The notes under the pieces are model-generated. The model was given only the letters and a program-made list of their open reading frames with translations, had not been told where the DNA came from and made no database searches. Shown piece after piece: positions 53,374 to 62,620 of a stretch of 64,000 nucleotides of DNA. How positions within the stretch are numbered: the stretch's first letter is position 1; every line of letters begins with the position of its first letter. Position numbers and translations under genes: made by a program. The DNA comes from Palleronia sp. THAF1. GTDB lineage: Bacteria; Pseudomonadota; Alphaproteobacteria; Rhodobacterales; Rhodobacteraceae. The stretch lies in contig NZ_CP045420.1 of NCBI RefSeq assembly GCF_009363795.1, positions 1,717,001-1,781,000 on the forward strand. The letters run 5' to 3'.

Positions 53374-53687
53374 TTCCGTTGCCTGGCGATTGCCGCGCCA
53401 GCCTCAGAGAGGCGTTCCTCGACAAGCGTCAGCGCGGAGAGGAGCAGCGTCGCATCCAGACACTCTCGACGACCCAGACCGACGGCGATTTCGTTCAATA
53501 GCTGCCTGATCAACTCGAGCAGCGCGATGATACGAACGGGATCGCTGCGGCCCATGGGGCGCCCGCCTGCCACTGCACACTGCACTACGAATTTCGTTCG
53601 GGACATGCCGGCGCGCTGCGCTTTCGCGTCAATCTTCGTGAGCTGTTCAGCCGTCGCGCGAACTGTGAATCTTTGTTGAGTGCCCAT
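53370..53687 (-). CDS. MobC-like relaxosome protein (ribbon-helix-helix)
   Basis: A 105-residue protein. The N-terminus QQRFTVRATAEQLTKIDAKA followed by AGMSRTKFVVQCAVAGG is the ribbon-helix-helix of MobC-type accessory proteins that open oriT. A helical C-terminus follows (ALLELIRQLLNEIAVGLG). The ATG at 53687 is chosen by its position; an upstream start at 53738 is possible. It is directly coupled to the relaxase gene (ATGA). Confidence 0.78.
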   Translation of the reverse strand: MGTQQRFTVRATAEQLTKIDAKAQRAGMSRTKFVVQCAVAGGRPMGRSDPVRIIALLELIRQLLNEIAVGLGRRECLDATLLLSALTLVEERLSEAGAAIARQRK

Positions 53688-53971
53688 GCTTGCAGTCCGT
53701 GCTTCGAACCCCGGTGATCGGGATTTCCTTGACTGCAATTTCAGGGTTCACGGCATTTGAAGCAAACGGTTGTCCACAGGAATCAGCTTCGGGCGAACAA
53801 ACAGTACGACCATCGATGAGCGCGATCAGAGCGCAGAAGAATGTCTCACAGGCAACCTGAGGCGAAAAAACGTCGTGTCGGTCAAGGCAGTTGGACCTGT
53901 CTGACACATCAGTAGGTCAGCGCTTGTGGCGTAACACCTCACGCATGGTGGCGTCACTTCGGGGGGCCTTG

Positions 53972-53993
53972 CTCCTGCGTCCCTCCTGCGTCC
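53972..53993 (+). repeat. Tandem repeat, 2 x 11 bp
   Basis: CTCCTGCGTCC occurs twice in perfect tandem in the candidate oriT region. Short direct repeats (iterons) are common near nic sites and replication origins. Confidence 0.6.
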
Positions 53994-54030
53994 CAACCGA
54001 CGAGAAGCCGCGGAACTCTTTATAGAAGTG

Positions 54031-54089
54031 TTCTCTAGAAAAATTTCCGGCATACAGATTCATGAAAAAAGCGAGCTTAATCTAGAGAA
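54031..54089. repeat. Inverted repeat, 9-bp arms
   Basis: TTCTCTAGA at 54031-54039 pairs with TCTAGAGAA at 54081-54089 across 41 bp of AT-rich DNA. It may be a binding site for the ribbon-helix-helix proteins or part of oriT. Confidence 0.55.
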
Positions 54090-54322
54090 ATGATAGCTCG
54101 AGGAAGATGAGGTGTGGTCGACCACATCAATGGAACAGTGTCGAAACAGATCTGCTCAGCGAGCCGCCCGATCCTTATGACCGCCGGTGTTCGATGTCGC
54201 AGACATGACCCTCTTCATTGAACTTCTTCTCTCCGACCCACGTGGTCTCGATGCTGTGACCGCTCACCTTGGCACATTGATGCCGTCGGAGGTCGGTCAC
54301 ATCATCAGAACCCTGTTGAGGA

Positions 54323-55303
54323 TCACTCGCCGGACCACATGTCCTCTGGCTCAATTCGGTTCAGCATTTCCTCTCCGGCTCGATAACGACGAAGGTTTTC
54401 GAGAATCGTGACGAGCGACCGCTCGGATCGGTCGGGCAGCGTTGCCGTGAAATGCGGGGTAATCAAGGTGTTCGGCGCGTCCCATAGCGGGTGGTCCGTA
54501 GGCAGGGGTTCGGGCGTGGTGACATCCAGCCCCGCCCCCGCGATCCGTCCTTCGGTCAATGCGGCCAGCAAGGCGTCCTGATCCACGACCGGGCCGCGCG
54601 CGAGGTTCACAAGGATCGCCGAACGTTTCATCCGGGACAGTTCAGGCGCTCCGATCAGATGGTGTGTCGCGTCGGACAGGTTCACCACGAGGGCGACCAC
54701 ATCGGACTGCTCTAGCAACTCATCCAAGCCTTCGCCGCGGTCGCTGGAATACATGCGATCCACGCCCTCGGGCGGCGGCGCATCGCGGCGGCGATAGCCC
54801 AGAACGGTCATATCGAAGGCCTTTGCACGCTGCGCCAAGGCCTTGCCCGTATGGCCCATCCCTACGATGCCCATGGTCCGCCCCGCCAGCGCGCGAAGAT
54901 TTGCCATTTCAGGCACGCGCCGCCATTCATGATGCTTCTGAGCCTCGTAGAAGGCCGGATAGCCGGAGCACAACATCAGAGAGAACATCATCACATGCTC
55001 GGCCAAGGCCGGTCCTGATCGTCCGGCAGAACCGGTGACGATCAGGCCCCGCTCGAACACCTCTGGGCGGGCTGATCGGGTGAGACCTGCGTGGTCGCAA
55101 TGAACCCAGCGCAGGTTCGGGGCGGCTGTGAAGCGCGCGTCCAGATCGCTCTTTAGGATCGCTATTTCTGCCGTTTCCAACGCGACCGCGACGGCGGCGT
55201 CGTCCGAGGTATCGCCTCTTTTGATCGGATCGGGAGCCAACGCAGCCTCTAGCCGGGACCATTGGTCTTCGTCGAACGGAAGGTCTTTGGACAGAAGGAT
55301 CAT
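54323..55303 (-). CDS. D-isomer-specific 2-hydroxyacid dehydrogenase
   Basis: A 326-residue NAD(P)-dependent dehydrogenase. The Rossmann motif is GIVGMGHTGKALAQ; NLARGPVVDQDAL contains the catalytic Arg, GLDVTTPEPLPTDHPLW the Glu, and NTLITPHFTAT the catalytic His. The family reduces or oxidises 2-keto and 2-hydroxy acids such as glyoxylate, hydroxypyruvate and sugar keto acids. It is the last gene of the leftward sugar-acid operon and its end lies near the border of the mobilizable region. Confidence 0.92.
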   Translation of the reverse strand: MILLSKDLPFDEDQWSRLEAALAPDPIKRGDTSDDAAVAVALETAEIAILKSDLDARFTAAPNLRWVHCDHAGLTRSARPEVFERGLIVTGSAGRSGPALAEHVMMFSLMLCSGYPAFYEAQKHHEWRRVPEMANLRALAGRTMGIVGMGHTGKALAQRAKAFDMTVLGYRRRDAPPPEGVDRMYSSDRGEGLDELLEQSDVVALVVNLSDATHHLIGAPELSRMKRSAILVNLARGPVVDQDALLAALTEGRIAGAGLDVTTPEPLPTDHPLWDAPNTLITPHFTATLPDRSERSLVTILENLRRYRAGEEMLNRIEPEDMWSGE

Positions 55304-55345
55304 AAGGGTTCTCGTTTCTTGTCAAACCGCGCCGCGGCCGAAGCG

Positions 55346-56056
55346 TCAGTCGATCTGGTTCAGACGCTTTCGCCGCAGACGATCCAGGAAGCTGGCCTGC
55401 GCATTGTTCAGGTGCAGCGCGATAGCCTCTGCCGCCTCTTCCGTCTCACCGTTTTCAACGGCCTCTACGATCCGCCAGTGCTCGGCGGTGGACCGACGCA
55501 TCTGGGCAAGGCTCAACGGTTCCGATTTCGCGAAGGCCTTCATCCAGCCGTTGTGCTTGCGGATGATGGCAACGGCCTCTGCATTGAAGTGGTGATCGAC
55601 GATCATGTCGTGGAAAGCGATATTTGCAGCGTGGAAGGCCGGGTAATCCTCTGCCTGTACGGCTTTTTCGCAGGCCTCTTGCAGCCGCCGCAGCTGAACG
55701 ATGTCGTCTTGCGATGCCATTTCGACGAAGGTTCTGACGATATAGACCCACAGCACGCGGCGCAGGTCGAATACGTTGTGCAGTGTGTCTTCGCTCATCT
55801 CGCGAACACTGGCACCGCGGTTCGGCATGATCGTCACCAGCCCCTCGCCCTCCAGCACCTGAAGTGCCTCACGCGCCGGGTTCGTGCTGGTGCCATACCG
55901 TTTGGCGATCTCGGACACTTTCAGCCGGTCACCCGCCTTCACGCTGCCGTCGAAGATCTCTTCGCGGATCAAATGGGCAAGACGGCTATATCCCGGCTCG
56001 CGGACCTTCTTGCCCTTCTGCGCGCCGCCCGCGGTCTTCCTGACAATCTGATCCAT
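55346..56056 (-). CDS. GntR-family transcriptional regulator (FCD domain)
   Basis: A 236-residue regulator. The winged helix has HLIREEIFDGSVKAGDRL, ISEIAKRYG-like VSEIAKRYGTSTNPAREAL and GLVTIMPNRGASV. The all-helical FCD ligand domain follows, with metal-binding positions in FHAANIAFHDMIVDHHFN and EHWRIVEAVENG. The ATG at 56056 with GGGAAGAG upstream is preferred to that at 56071. FCD regulators usually sense a sugar acid or organic acid, here probably an intermediate of the operon. Confidence 0.92.
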   Translation of the reverse strand: MDQIVRKTAGGAQKGKKVREPGYSRLAHLIREEIFDGSVKAGDRLKVSEIAKRYGTSTNPAREALQVLEGEGLVTIMPNRGASVREMSEDTLHNVFDLRRVLWVYIVRTFVEMASQDDIVQLRRLQEACEKAVQAEDYPAFHAANIAFHDMIVDHHFNAEAVAIIRKHNGWMKAFAKSEPLSLAQMRRSTAEHWRIVEAVENGETEEAAEAIALHLNNAQASFLDRLRRKRLNQID

Positions 56057-56205
56057 AAATACTCTTCCCATCGCGCCGTTTCTACGCCTTCTGGACTAAA
56101 GCAGCCTAATGCGGAACCGGCGGCTCAATTCAACTTTCGTCTGCGTGGACCACGTTAACGCACAAGAGCGGTAGGCACAGACGATGCCCCGCAGGGAACG
56201 GTACC

Positions 56206-57237
56206 TCATGCCGGCCCCACCGACACTGCGGCTAGCCCAAAAGGCAGGACCCAGCTGGGTCCATCACCGACGCGCAGGCTGCCTGCGGCGGTCAGCGTGC
56301 CATCGTGACCAACGTGGTAGCTGCGAACCTCTCCGCTACTCTCGCCCAAGGCGATCAGGACGCGGCCCGCCCCGTCCAGTGCGAAGGCACGCGGGCAGTC
56401 TGGCGCAGCGACAACTTGAATGACGTTCATCTGGCCGTCGTTCAAAGCGATGCTGAATATCTGGGACGTGTTTCGTTCAGAGGCATACAGCACCTGCTCA
56501 TCTGCCCCCAAATGCGACTCTGCGGCCCATGCCTTCTGCCCCTCCGGCAAAAGCGGCATCGTTTCGCGCGCGTGCAGGCCTCCGTCGTCCAGAACGTCCA
56601 ATCGGGTGATGGTCCCGACGAATTCGGACAGCAGGTAGGCCGTCCGGCCGTCCCTGGTGAACCGGATGTCTCGGGGCCCGGAATCCTCGGGCGCATCCCA
56701 TCGGGCCACGGGGCGTAACGCGTTCTGATCGTCCGTCAACTCGTAAACCTGAACGAATCCGCCCTTCAGGCTGGGCGCGTAGAACAAGCCGTTCGGAGCT
56801 TCGACCAAGCAATGTGCAAAGGGCGCGTCCTGTATGGATAGCGGATCACCGGGCTGGCCATTGTCGTCAACCGGACTGACCGCGACCGTGCTGTCCCCCA
56901 TGGATGCCGTGACGATGCGCCGATCCTTTGCGGTCAGTGCGACGTAGCAAATGCTGGCGGGCAAAGGGGTGTTCGATAGCGGTTCCAAACGACCCGAGGC
57001 TTGATCGAATGTGAATCCGAACAGACGCTTTTCCGCACCCCGCCAAGCGGCGTAAATGCAATCGCCGGCGTTGTTCGCAACCAATGGCATGCCGCCGCAC
57101 GACCCCTCGACCCCCGGCAGGGCTACCTTTTCGCGCAGGGTCATGGCGCCCGTTTGCATGTCTAGATCGCACAACGCCAGCGCGGCCTCGCCTGACAGGG
57201 CTATGATGAGGCGCTGGATTTCGCTTCGATCCTGCAC
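56206..57237 (-). CDS. Beta-propeller lactonase-family protein (PF10282-like)
   Basis: About 343 residues from a GTG at 57237 that follows three bases after the dehydratase TAG stop, which suggests translational coupling. A longer frame to 57306 also exists. The sequence shows lactonase-type propeller repeats: PFAHCLVEAPNGLFYAP, GPRDIRFTRDGRTAYLLSE, VLYASERNTSQIFSIAL and CPRAFALDGAGRVLIALGE. Members hydrolyse sugar lactones such as 6-phosphogluconolactone, which fits a neighbour that acts on aldonic acids. Confidence 0.8.
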   Translation of the reverse strand: MQDRSEIQRLIIALSGEAALALCDLDMQTGAMTLREKVALPGVEGSCGGMPLVANNAGDCIYAAWRGAEKRLFGFTFDQASGRLEPLSNTPLPASICYVALTAKDRRIVTASMGDSTVAVSPVDDNGQPGDPLSIQDAPFAHCLVEAPNGLFYAPSLKGGFVQVYELTDDQNALRPVARWDAPEDSGPRDIRFTRDGRTAYLLSEFVGTITRLDVLDDGGLHARETMPLLPEGQKAWAAESHLGADEQVLYASERNTSQIFSIALNDGQMNVIQVVAAPDCPRAFALDGAGRVLIALGESSGEVRSYHVGHDGTLTAAGSLRVGDGPSWVLPFGLAAVSVGPA

Positions 57238-57239
57238 GG

Positions 57240-58445
57240 CTATCCGTCCGTCCGCTTCAGCCTTAGACGCTTCCCACGTCGCAATCGGGACTGGAAATAC
57301 ACGCACTCGCCAACCGTTCCGGGCTCATACGCGCTCTCATTATCGGGCATGTCTGTCACGTTGCGCTCACTGGGATACTTGGCGATCTCGTCCTCTACCA
57401 ATTCGACACCCAGACCCGGCGCGTCAGGCACTTTCAGAGCGCCATTCTCGGACATCAGCGCCGGGGAGACGACTTCGAAGCGCCCTTCCCAGTCGAACTC
57501 CACGCGTTCCAGCATCAGCGCGTTCGGGATCGTCGCCATCATATGTACGGCGGCGAATTCCGCAACAGGACCGAGAGAGCCGGAGTGCGGGGCCATCGTG
57601 ATGAAGTGGGATTCCGCCATTGCCGCCATTTTGCGCATTTGGGTGATCCCCCCTGCCCGCCCTGTATCGGGCTGGATAACATCCACAAGGTCCCGTTCGA
57701 CATACGGACGAATGCCCCAGATCGTGCTGACCCGCTCTCCGGCGGCCAGCGGAATATCCACCGCGTCGCGCACGCGTTGCAGGGCGTCCAGGTTCTCCGG
57801 TGCGATGGGATCTTCGTAGAACAGCAAGTCCAGCTGCTCAAGCTCGCGTCCCACGAGGATGGCGTCGGCGGGCGTCATCCATGAGGGCCCGTGCGCATCG
57901 ACCATCAGGTCCTTCTCGGGACCGATCTCATCACGGATCCAAGCGACGAGATCCAGATCCACACCGCCGGTGAAGCCGACCTTCACCGCCGAATATCCGC
58001 GGTCCATCAACTCCCGCGCGCGCTTCGGTGTCTTCGCATGGCCATAACAGGGCACCGTGTCGCGGAACTTGCCACCCAGCAGGTTCCAGACCGGCTGGCC
58101 CAGCACCTTGCCCTTGATATCCCACAGCGCCATCTCGATGCCTGTCAGCGCGCCGCCGCCCACCGTTCCGGTCATGCCGTGGCCCATTGTGGCAACGTAC
58201 ATGCGGTGCCAAAGGCGGTCGATGTCGCGCGGATCCGCACCCTTCAAGATGGTTGCAAGATCCTGTACGGCGCGTTCGATCACACGCGGCCAGCCTGAAC
58301 ACTCGCCGACGCCGTAGATGCCTTCGTCCGTCTCGACCTTCACGAACAGCCAGTTGCGCGAGCCTCGGAACGATCCTTCGCCTTTGGGGACGCCGGGGCG
58401 CTGACCGGGGGCCATCAGGAAGGTCTTGATGTCTGTAATCTTCAC
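57240..58445 (-). CDS. Mandelate racemase/enolase-superfamily dehydratase (DgoD-like)
   Basis: A 401-residue sugar-acid dehydratase. The metal ligands are visible as Asp in MVDAHGPSWMT, Glu in LFYEDPIAPEN and Glu in AAGERVSTIWG. His in TMAPHSGSLGPVAEFA acts as acid/base, and the motif GHAKTPKRARELMDRGY lies in the barrel. It resembles D-galactonate dehydratase and related aldonate dehydratases. With the 2-hydroxyacid dehydrogenase and the lactonase-like protein it suggests catabolism of an aldonic or uronic acid. Confidence 0.9.
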   Translation of the reverse strand: MKITDIKTFLMAPGQRPGVPKGEGSFRGSRNWLFVKVETDEGIYGVGECSGWPRVIERAVQDLATILKGADPRDIDRLWHRMYVATMGHGMTGTVGGGALTGIEMALWDIKGKVLGQPVWNLLGGKFRDTVPCYGHAKTPKRARELMDRGYSAVKVGFTGGVDLDLVAWIRDEIGPEKDLMVDAHGPSWMTPADAILVGRELEQLDLLFYEDPIAPENLDALQRVRDAVDIPLAAGERVSTIWGIRPYVERDLVDVIQPDTGRAGGITQMRKMAAMAESHFITMAPHSGSLGPVAEFAAVHMMATIPNALMLERVEFDWEGRFEVVSPALMSENGALKVPDAPGLGVELVEDEIAKYPSERNVTDMPDNESAYEPGTVGECVYFQSRLRRGKRLRLKRTDG

Positions 58446-58457
58446 GGGGCGGTATCC

Positions 58458-60200
58458 TTATGCGGCTCCGGTGTACCTGACGCGCTGCTTTTGCCCACGC
58501 GTGCGCGGATCGGCGACCGGAACGGCAGACAGCAGGGAACGGGTGTAGTCGTGGGCGGGGTTTTGGCAGACGTCTTCGGTGTCACCGGTCTCGACGATCT
58601 GACCGCGATACATCACCGCGATCCGGTCGCAGAAGTAACGGATCACCGCGATGTCGTGGCTGATGAGGATGAAACTCAGGTCCAGCCGTTCCTGCAGGTC
58701 GAGAAGCAGGTCTAGGATCTGCGTGCGCAGGCTAACATCCAGCGCCGACGTCGCCTCATCCGCGATGATGATGCGCGGGTTCGGTGCGATGGCGCGTGCG
58801 ATGGACACGCGCTGCCTTTGACCGCCAGAGAAAGCGTGCGGATAGCGCATGTAGGCGGACTCCGGCAGGCCCACCAGGTCGAGCAGTTCGTAGACGCGCG
58901 CGCGGATCTCGGCACCCGACATCTTGCTCTCGACGATCAGCGGCTCGGCGATGATCTGGCCGATGGTCATGCGGGGGTTCAGTGACGAGAACGGGTCCTG
59001 AAACACTGTGCGGATGGCCCGCCACGGCTCGGCCAACTGGTTCTCGGTCATCGGCGCAAGGTCAAGTTCGCGGCCTTCTTCGGTGGTGTAGAGGACCCGG
59101 CCCGACGTCACTTCATGCACCCTTTGCAAACAGCGGCCCAGCGTCGTCTTTCCGGACCCGCTTTCGCCCACGATCCCAAGGTTCTCGCCCTTGCGCAGCT
59201 CAAGATTGGCGTCGTTCACCGCCACCAGCCCTTCGACCTTGCCGCCCAGCCATGTGTTGCTGCCGCCGAAGACTTTGCGCACGTTATCGGACACCAGACA
59301 CGGCGCGCCGACAGGGCGTTCAGCGCGCATGTTAAGACGCCGCTCGGACGGCTTGTCCAGCTCCTTTACGGAACTCAGCAGGCGCTGCGTGTAGGGGTGT
59401 TTCGGCGCTTCGAAAATCTCGTAGACGTCGCCCGTTTCTACGACCTTGCCGAAACGCATCACGGCGATCTCATCGGCGATCTCGGCCACCACACCCATAT
59501 CGTGGGTGATGAACAGCACCGCCATATCACTTTCGTCCTGGATCGAACGGATCAGGTCGAGGATCTCTGCCTGGATCGTCACGTCGAGCGCCGTCGTCGG
59601 CTCGTCCGCGATCAAGACCGTGGGATTGCAAGCCAAAGCCATGGCGATCATCGCGCGTTGGCGCATGCCGCCAGAAAACTCGAAAGGATACTGGTCGATG
59701 GCCTTGCCGGGGTTCGGGATCTCGACTTTGCGCAGTAACTCCAACGTCCGCTCGCGCATCTCTTTCTTGGAGACGCGTTCGTGCAGTCGGATTGCCTCGC
59801 CCACCTGATCGCCGATGCGGTGAACCGGCGACAGCGAGCTCATTGGTTCCTGAAAGATCATCGCGATGTCACGGCCGCGCAGGTTGCGAATGGCCTTGGA
59901 CTTCGGGTTCAGTTGCAGCAGATCGACCGTATCTTCGATCCCCGCATCCCGCGCTGTGCGGTGGCGGTGCAGCAGGACCTGCCCGCCGGTCACACGCCCC
60001 GGCGCATCGACAATCTGCAGGATCGAGCGGGACATGACACTTTTGCCCGATCCGCTTTCCCCCACAACGCATAGGGTTTTGCCGGCGTTCAGCTCTATCG
60101 AGACGTCATCGACCGCACGGAACAGGCCCTGCTTGTTATTGAACTCGGTCGTCAGGTTCTTGATTTCCAGAACCGTGGTGTCCTTGGGGCTATGGTCCAT
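58458..60200 (-). CDS. Peptide/opine-type ABC transporter, fused dual ATPase (DppD-DppF)
   Basis: A 580-residue protein holding two complete ABC domains. The first has GESGSGKSVMSR, Q-loop FQEPMSSLSP, FSGGMRQRAMIAMALA and LIADEPTTALDVT. The second has GESGSGKTTLGRC, FQDPFSSLNPR, FSGGQRQRVSIARAIA and IIADEATSALDVS. Each ends with the Opp/Dpp C-terminal extension. The start overlaps the permease stop (ATGA). Fused DppDF ATPases are a known arrangement in alphaproteobacteria. Confidence 0.94.
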   Translation of the reverse strand: MDHSPKDTTVLEIKNLTTEFNNKQGLFRAVDDVSIELNAGKTLCVVGESGSGKSVMSRSILQIVDAPGRVTGGQVLLHRHRTARDAGIEDTVDLLQLNPKSKAIRNLRGRDIAMIFQEPMSSLSPVHRIGDQVGEAIRLHERVSKKEMRERTLELLRKVEIPNPGKAIDQYPFEFSGGMRQRAMIAMALACNPTVLIADEPTTALDVTIQAEILDLIRSIQDESDMAVLFITHDMGVVAEIADEIAVMRFGKVVETGDVYEIFEAPKHPYTQRLLSSVKELDKPSERRLNMRAERPVGAPCLVSDNVRKVFGGSNTWLGGKVEGLVAVNDANLELRKGENLGIVGESGSGKTTLGRCLQRVHEVTSGRVLYTTEEGRELDLAPMTENQLAEPWRAIRTVFQDPFSSLNPRMTIGQIIAEPLIVESKMSGAEIRARVYELLDLVGLPESAYMRYPHAFSGGQRQRVSIARAIAPNPRIIIADEATSALDVSLRTQILDLLLDLQERLDLSFILISHDIAVIRYFCDRIAVMYRGQIVETGDTEDVCQNPAHDYTRSLLSAVPVADPRTRGQKQRVRYTGAA

Positions 60201-61423
60201 CAGTCATTGTCCTGCACGTAGGGATCGGCTGCGTCGCGCAGACCATCACCAAGGAAGTTGAGCGCCAGCACTGCCAGGCACACCGCCCCGCCCGGCACAA
60301 AGAGCCATGGCGCCTGCGCGATAGACCGGATGTTCTGCGCCTCTTTCAGCAGCACGCCCCAAGAGATAATCGGTGGCGTCAGGCCAAGGCCAAGGAACGA
60401 CAGCGACGTTTCTGCGATAATCATAACCGGGATCGCCAACGTCACGGACGCGATGATGTGGCTGACCATCGACGGCATCATGTGTCGGAAGATCACTCTG
60501 CCCCGCGATCCGCCGTCCAGTCGCGCTGCGGTGACGAAATCTTCGGTTCGCAACGTCAGGAAACGCCCGCGCACGACACGCGCCAGTTCGGTCCACGCTA
60601 CCAGAGATAGGATGACCGTGATCGCGAAATATCGTGTCAGCGGCGACCAATCCTGTGGAAGGGCAGCACTAAGGCCCAGCCAAATCGGGATAGTCGGCAG
60701 CGAAATGACCAGTTCCACGATACGCTGGATGAACATGTCCACCTTACCGCCGAAGTAGCCAGAGATACCGCCAAGGATCAGACCCAGCACAAGGCTCAGG
60801 CTGACGCCGACCAGTCCGATCGACATGGACACGCGGGTTCCGTAGATCGTCCGGCTGAGCATGTCGCGCCCCAGACGGTCGGCACCGAACAGAAAGAACA
60901 TCTCGTCCGGGTTCTCGGTCGTCAGGAAGTGACGCTCCATTGGGATTAGGCCCCACAGCTTGTAGGGATCGCCTTTGCCGAAGAAGTCTAAGTAGATTTT
61001 CTTGTCCGGATCGGGGCTGAATGTGGTCTCCAGCGTGAAGGTGTCCCGTTCGGCCACCATGGCGTTGACATGCGGGTTGATCGAAAACTCACCATCGGAT
61101 CGGTCGATGAAACGGATCATCTGAGGCGGGTGGTAGATATCCGGCGCCGAAGTCAGGTTGGGATCGAAGGGCGCAAGAAACTCTGAGAATGCGCCGATCA
61201 GATACATCGCCACGACGATGATCAGACCTGTCATCGCCAGCTTGTGCTTGCGGAACGAGATCCAGATAAGCTTCCACTGGGACGCGAAATCCTCTGGCGC
61301 AAGGTCCTGGGCGCGCGGGTCATCGTTCGCCGTGTAGGTGCGCGGATCGGGATAAGGCTCGGCCCCCAAAGCGCCGGGCTTCACCATCGTGACGTCGGGG
61401 TCGGATTGGATTTTGGTGCTCAT
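60200..61423 (-). CDS. Peptide-type ABC transporter permease (DppC)
   Basis: A 407-residue inner-membrane subunit with an N-terminal cytoplasmic extension of about 45 residues and a first helix MTGLIIVVAMYLIGAFSEFL. A periplasmic insert of about 110 residues then precedes the core. FGADRLGRDMLSRTIYGTRVSM is the DppC signature and RHMMPSMVSHII part of the EAA loop. The large periplasmic insert is typical of the MalF-like carbohydrate branch of this family rather than of plain DppC, which supports sugar transport. Confidence 0.92.
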   Translation of the reverse strand: MSTKIQSDPDVTMVKPGALGAEPYPDPRTYTANDDPRAQDLAPEDFASQWKLIWISFRKHKLAMTGLIIVVAMYLIGAFSEFLAPFDPNLTSAPDIYHPPQMIRFIDRSDGEFSINPHVNAMVAERDTFTLETTFSPDPDKKIYLDFFGKGDPYKLWGLIPMERHFLTTENPDEMFFLFGADRLGRDMLSRTIYGTRVSMSIGLVGVSLSLVLGLILGGISGYFGGKVDMFIQRIVELVISLPTIPIWLGLSAALPQDWSPLTRYFAITVILSLVAWTELARVVRGRFLTLRTEDFVTAARLDGGSRGRVIFRHMMPSMVSHIIASVTLAIPVMIIAETSLSFLGLGLTPPIISWGVLLKEAQNIRSIAQAPWLFVPGGAVCLAVLALNFLGDGLRDAADPYVQDND

Positions 61424-61427
61424 GGGA

Positions 61428-62414
61428 TCACTGGAACCTGATACGGGGGTCGATCAGCGCGAGAAGGATGTCAGAGACGAGCATGCCCACGATCGACAGA
61501 CAGCAGAGCAGCAGGATGAAGGCACCGGCCAGATACATGTCCTGCGCCAAGAGCGCCTGTAGCATCAGCGGACCAGACGTTGGCAGCGACAACACGAAGG
61601 CGGTGATGACGGCACCCGAGATCAATTGCGGGAACGCCCAGCCGATGGTCGAGATGAACGGGTTGATTGCAATGCGGACGGGGTATTTCAGGATCAACTG
61701 CCATTCCGACAGCCCCTTGGCCCGCGCGGTGGTCACGTAGGGGCGATACAGCTCATCCAGTAGGTTGGCGCGCATGATCCGCACGAGGCTGGCTGTCGCG
61801 CTGGTGCCGAGGATGATGACGGGGATCCAGATATGGGACATGAGATCGCCGAACTTCGCCAGAGACCATGGCGCGTCTTGGTAGTCTTCCGAGAACAGGC
61901 CGGACACGTCTGATCCGAACACGACGACCGCGACGTACATAAGAACGAGAGCGAACAGGAAGTTCGGCGTCGCAAGGCCGATGAAGCCAACAGTCGTAGC
62001 GACGTAATCCCCGATCGAATACTTGCGCACCGCCGAGTAGATACCGATGGGCAGCGCCAGCGCCCAGGTGAACATCAGCGTAGCGAGGGCAAGCGTGACC
62101 GACAGGGCCATACGCTCCCAGATCAACTGGCCGACAGGTTGCTGCCATTCGAACGAGATGCCGAAGTCACCCTGCAGCACGCCCCAGATCCAACGAAAAT
62201 ACTGCACTAGGAAGGGTTGATCGAAGCCATAGCGTTCGCGCAGGGCGTCGAGACGGGCTTCGTCCACGATGTCGCCTGACTGGGCCAGCGTGGCGGCGAA
62301 GGATGTCAGGTAATCGCCGGGAGGCGCCGTGATCAGCGCGAAGGCGATGAGCGAGACCGCGAACATGAACGGGATCGCCCAGAGGATCCGTCGCGCGATG
62401 TAGTAGAGAAGCAT
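61428..62414 (-). CDS. Peptide-type ABC transporter permease (DppB)
   Basis: A 328-residue, six-helix permease. The N-terminus MLLYYIARRILWAIPFMFAV and the segment GFDQPFLVQYFRWIWGVLQGDFGISF are DppB signatures. TARAKGLSEWQLILKYPVR is the EAA loop. It starts six bases upstream of the DppC gene and follows the binding protein after a 206-bp gap. Confidence 0.94.
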   Translation of the reverse strand: MLLYYIARRILWAIPFMFAVSLIAFALITAPPGDYLTSFAATLAQSGDIVDEARLDALRERYGFDQPFLVQYFRWIWGVLQGDFGISFEWQQPVGQLIWERMALSVTLALATLMFTWALALPIGIYSAVRKYSIGDYVATTVGFIGLATPNFLFALVLMYVAVVVFGSDVSGLFSEDYQDAPWSLAKFGDLMSHIWIPVIILGTSATASLVRIMRANLLDELYRPYVTTARAKGLSEWQLILKYPVRIAINPFISTIGWAFPQLISGAVITAFVLSLPTSGPLMLQALLAQDMYLAGAFILLLCCLSIVGMLVSDILLALIDPRIRFQ

Positions 62415-62582
62415 CTGTCGGACTCCCGAACATTGCAGTCAACTTGGAGAGCAGGTTGGACCTTGGATACCGGCTGAACGCATCTTTCACGTGTGCCGGT
62501 CAGATCGTTTTACCTGCAAGCATTGCCTCTGTGTCGGAGTGCTTTGTCCGGCGTGTGACCGGTGCAGCAAACAGAACAGGTG

Positions 62583-62610
62583 TGGCGGCGCCCCCGGATC
62601 GGGGACGCCA
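62583..62610 (-). terminator. Stem-loop after the binding-protein gene
   Basis: TGGCG...CCCCCG (62583-62596) pairs with CGGGGACGCCA (62600-62610) with a 3-nt bulge, directly downstream of the solute-binding protein stop on the minus strand. Such stem-loops often raise the binding-protein mRNA over that of the permeases by partial termination or 3' protection. Confidence 0.45.
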
Positions 62611-62620
62611 CCGCCAAGGG

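Larger units (their letters stand above)
53688..54186. other. Non-coding region upstream of mobC, candidate oriT
   Basis: About 500 bp with no gene, upstream of the mobilization genes where oriT normally lies. GTGGCGTAACACCTCACG is followed by GGTGGCGTCACTTCGG, giving repeated TGGCGT half-sites. An 11-bp perfect tandem repeat lies at 53972. An inverted repeat TTCTCTAGA / TCTAGAGAA lies at 54031 and 54081. The 54020-54110 part is AT-rich against the surroundings. Confidence 0.45.

Noticed and set aside
54187-54411. A 74-codon plus-strand ORF (ADMTLFIELLLSDPRG)
   Set aside because: Its first half looks protein-like, but it runs into the antisense of the hydroxyacid dehydrogenase, has no recognisable family and may be a border remnant. 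Not strong enough to call.
58458-60200. Fusion of two ABC ATPase domains as a novel gene fusion
   Set aside because: Fused DppD-DppF proteins are a well-known form in alphaproteobacterial peptide and glycan importers.
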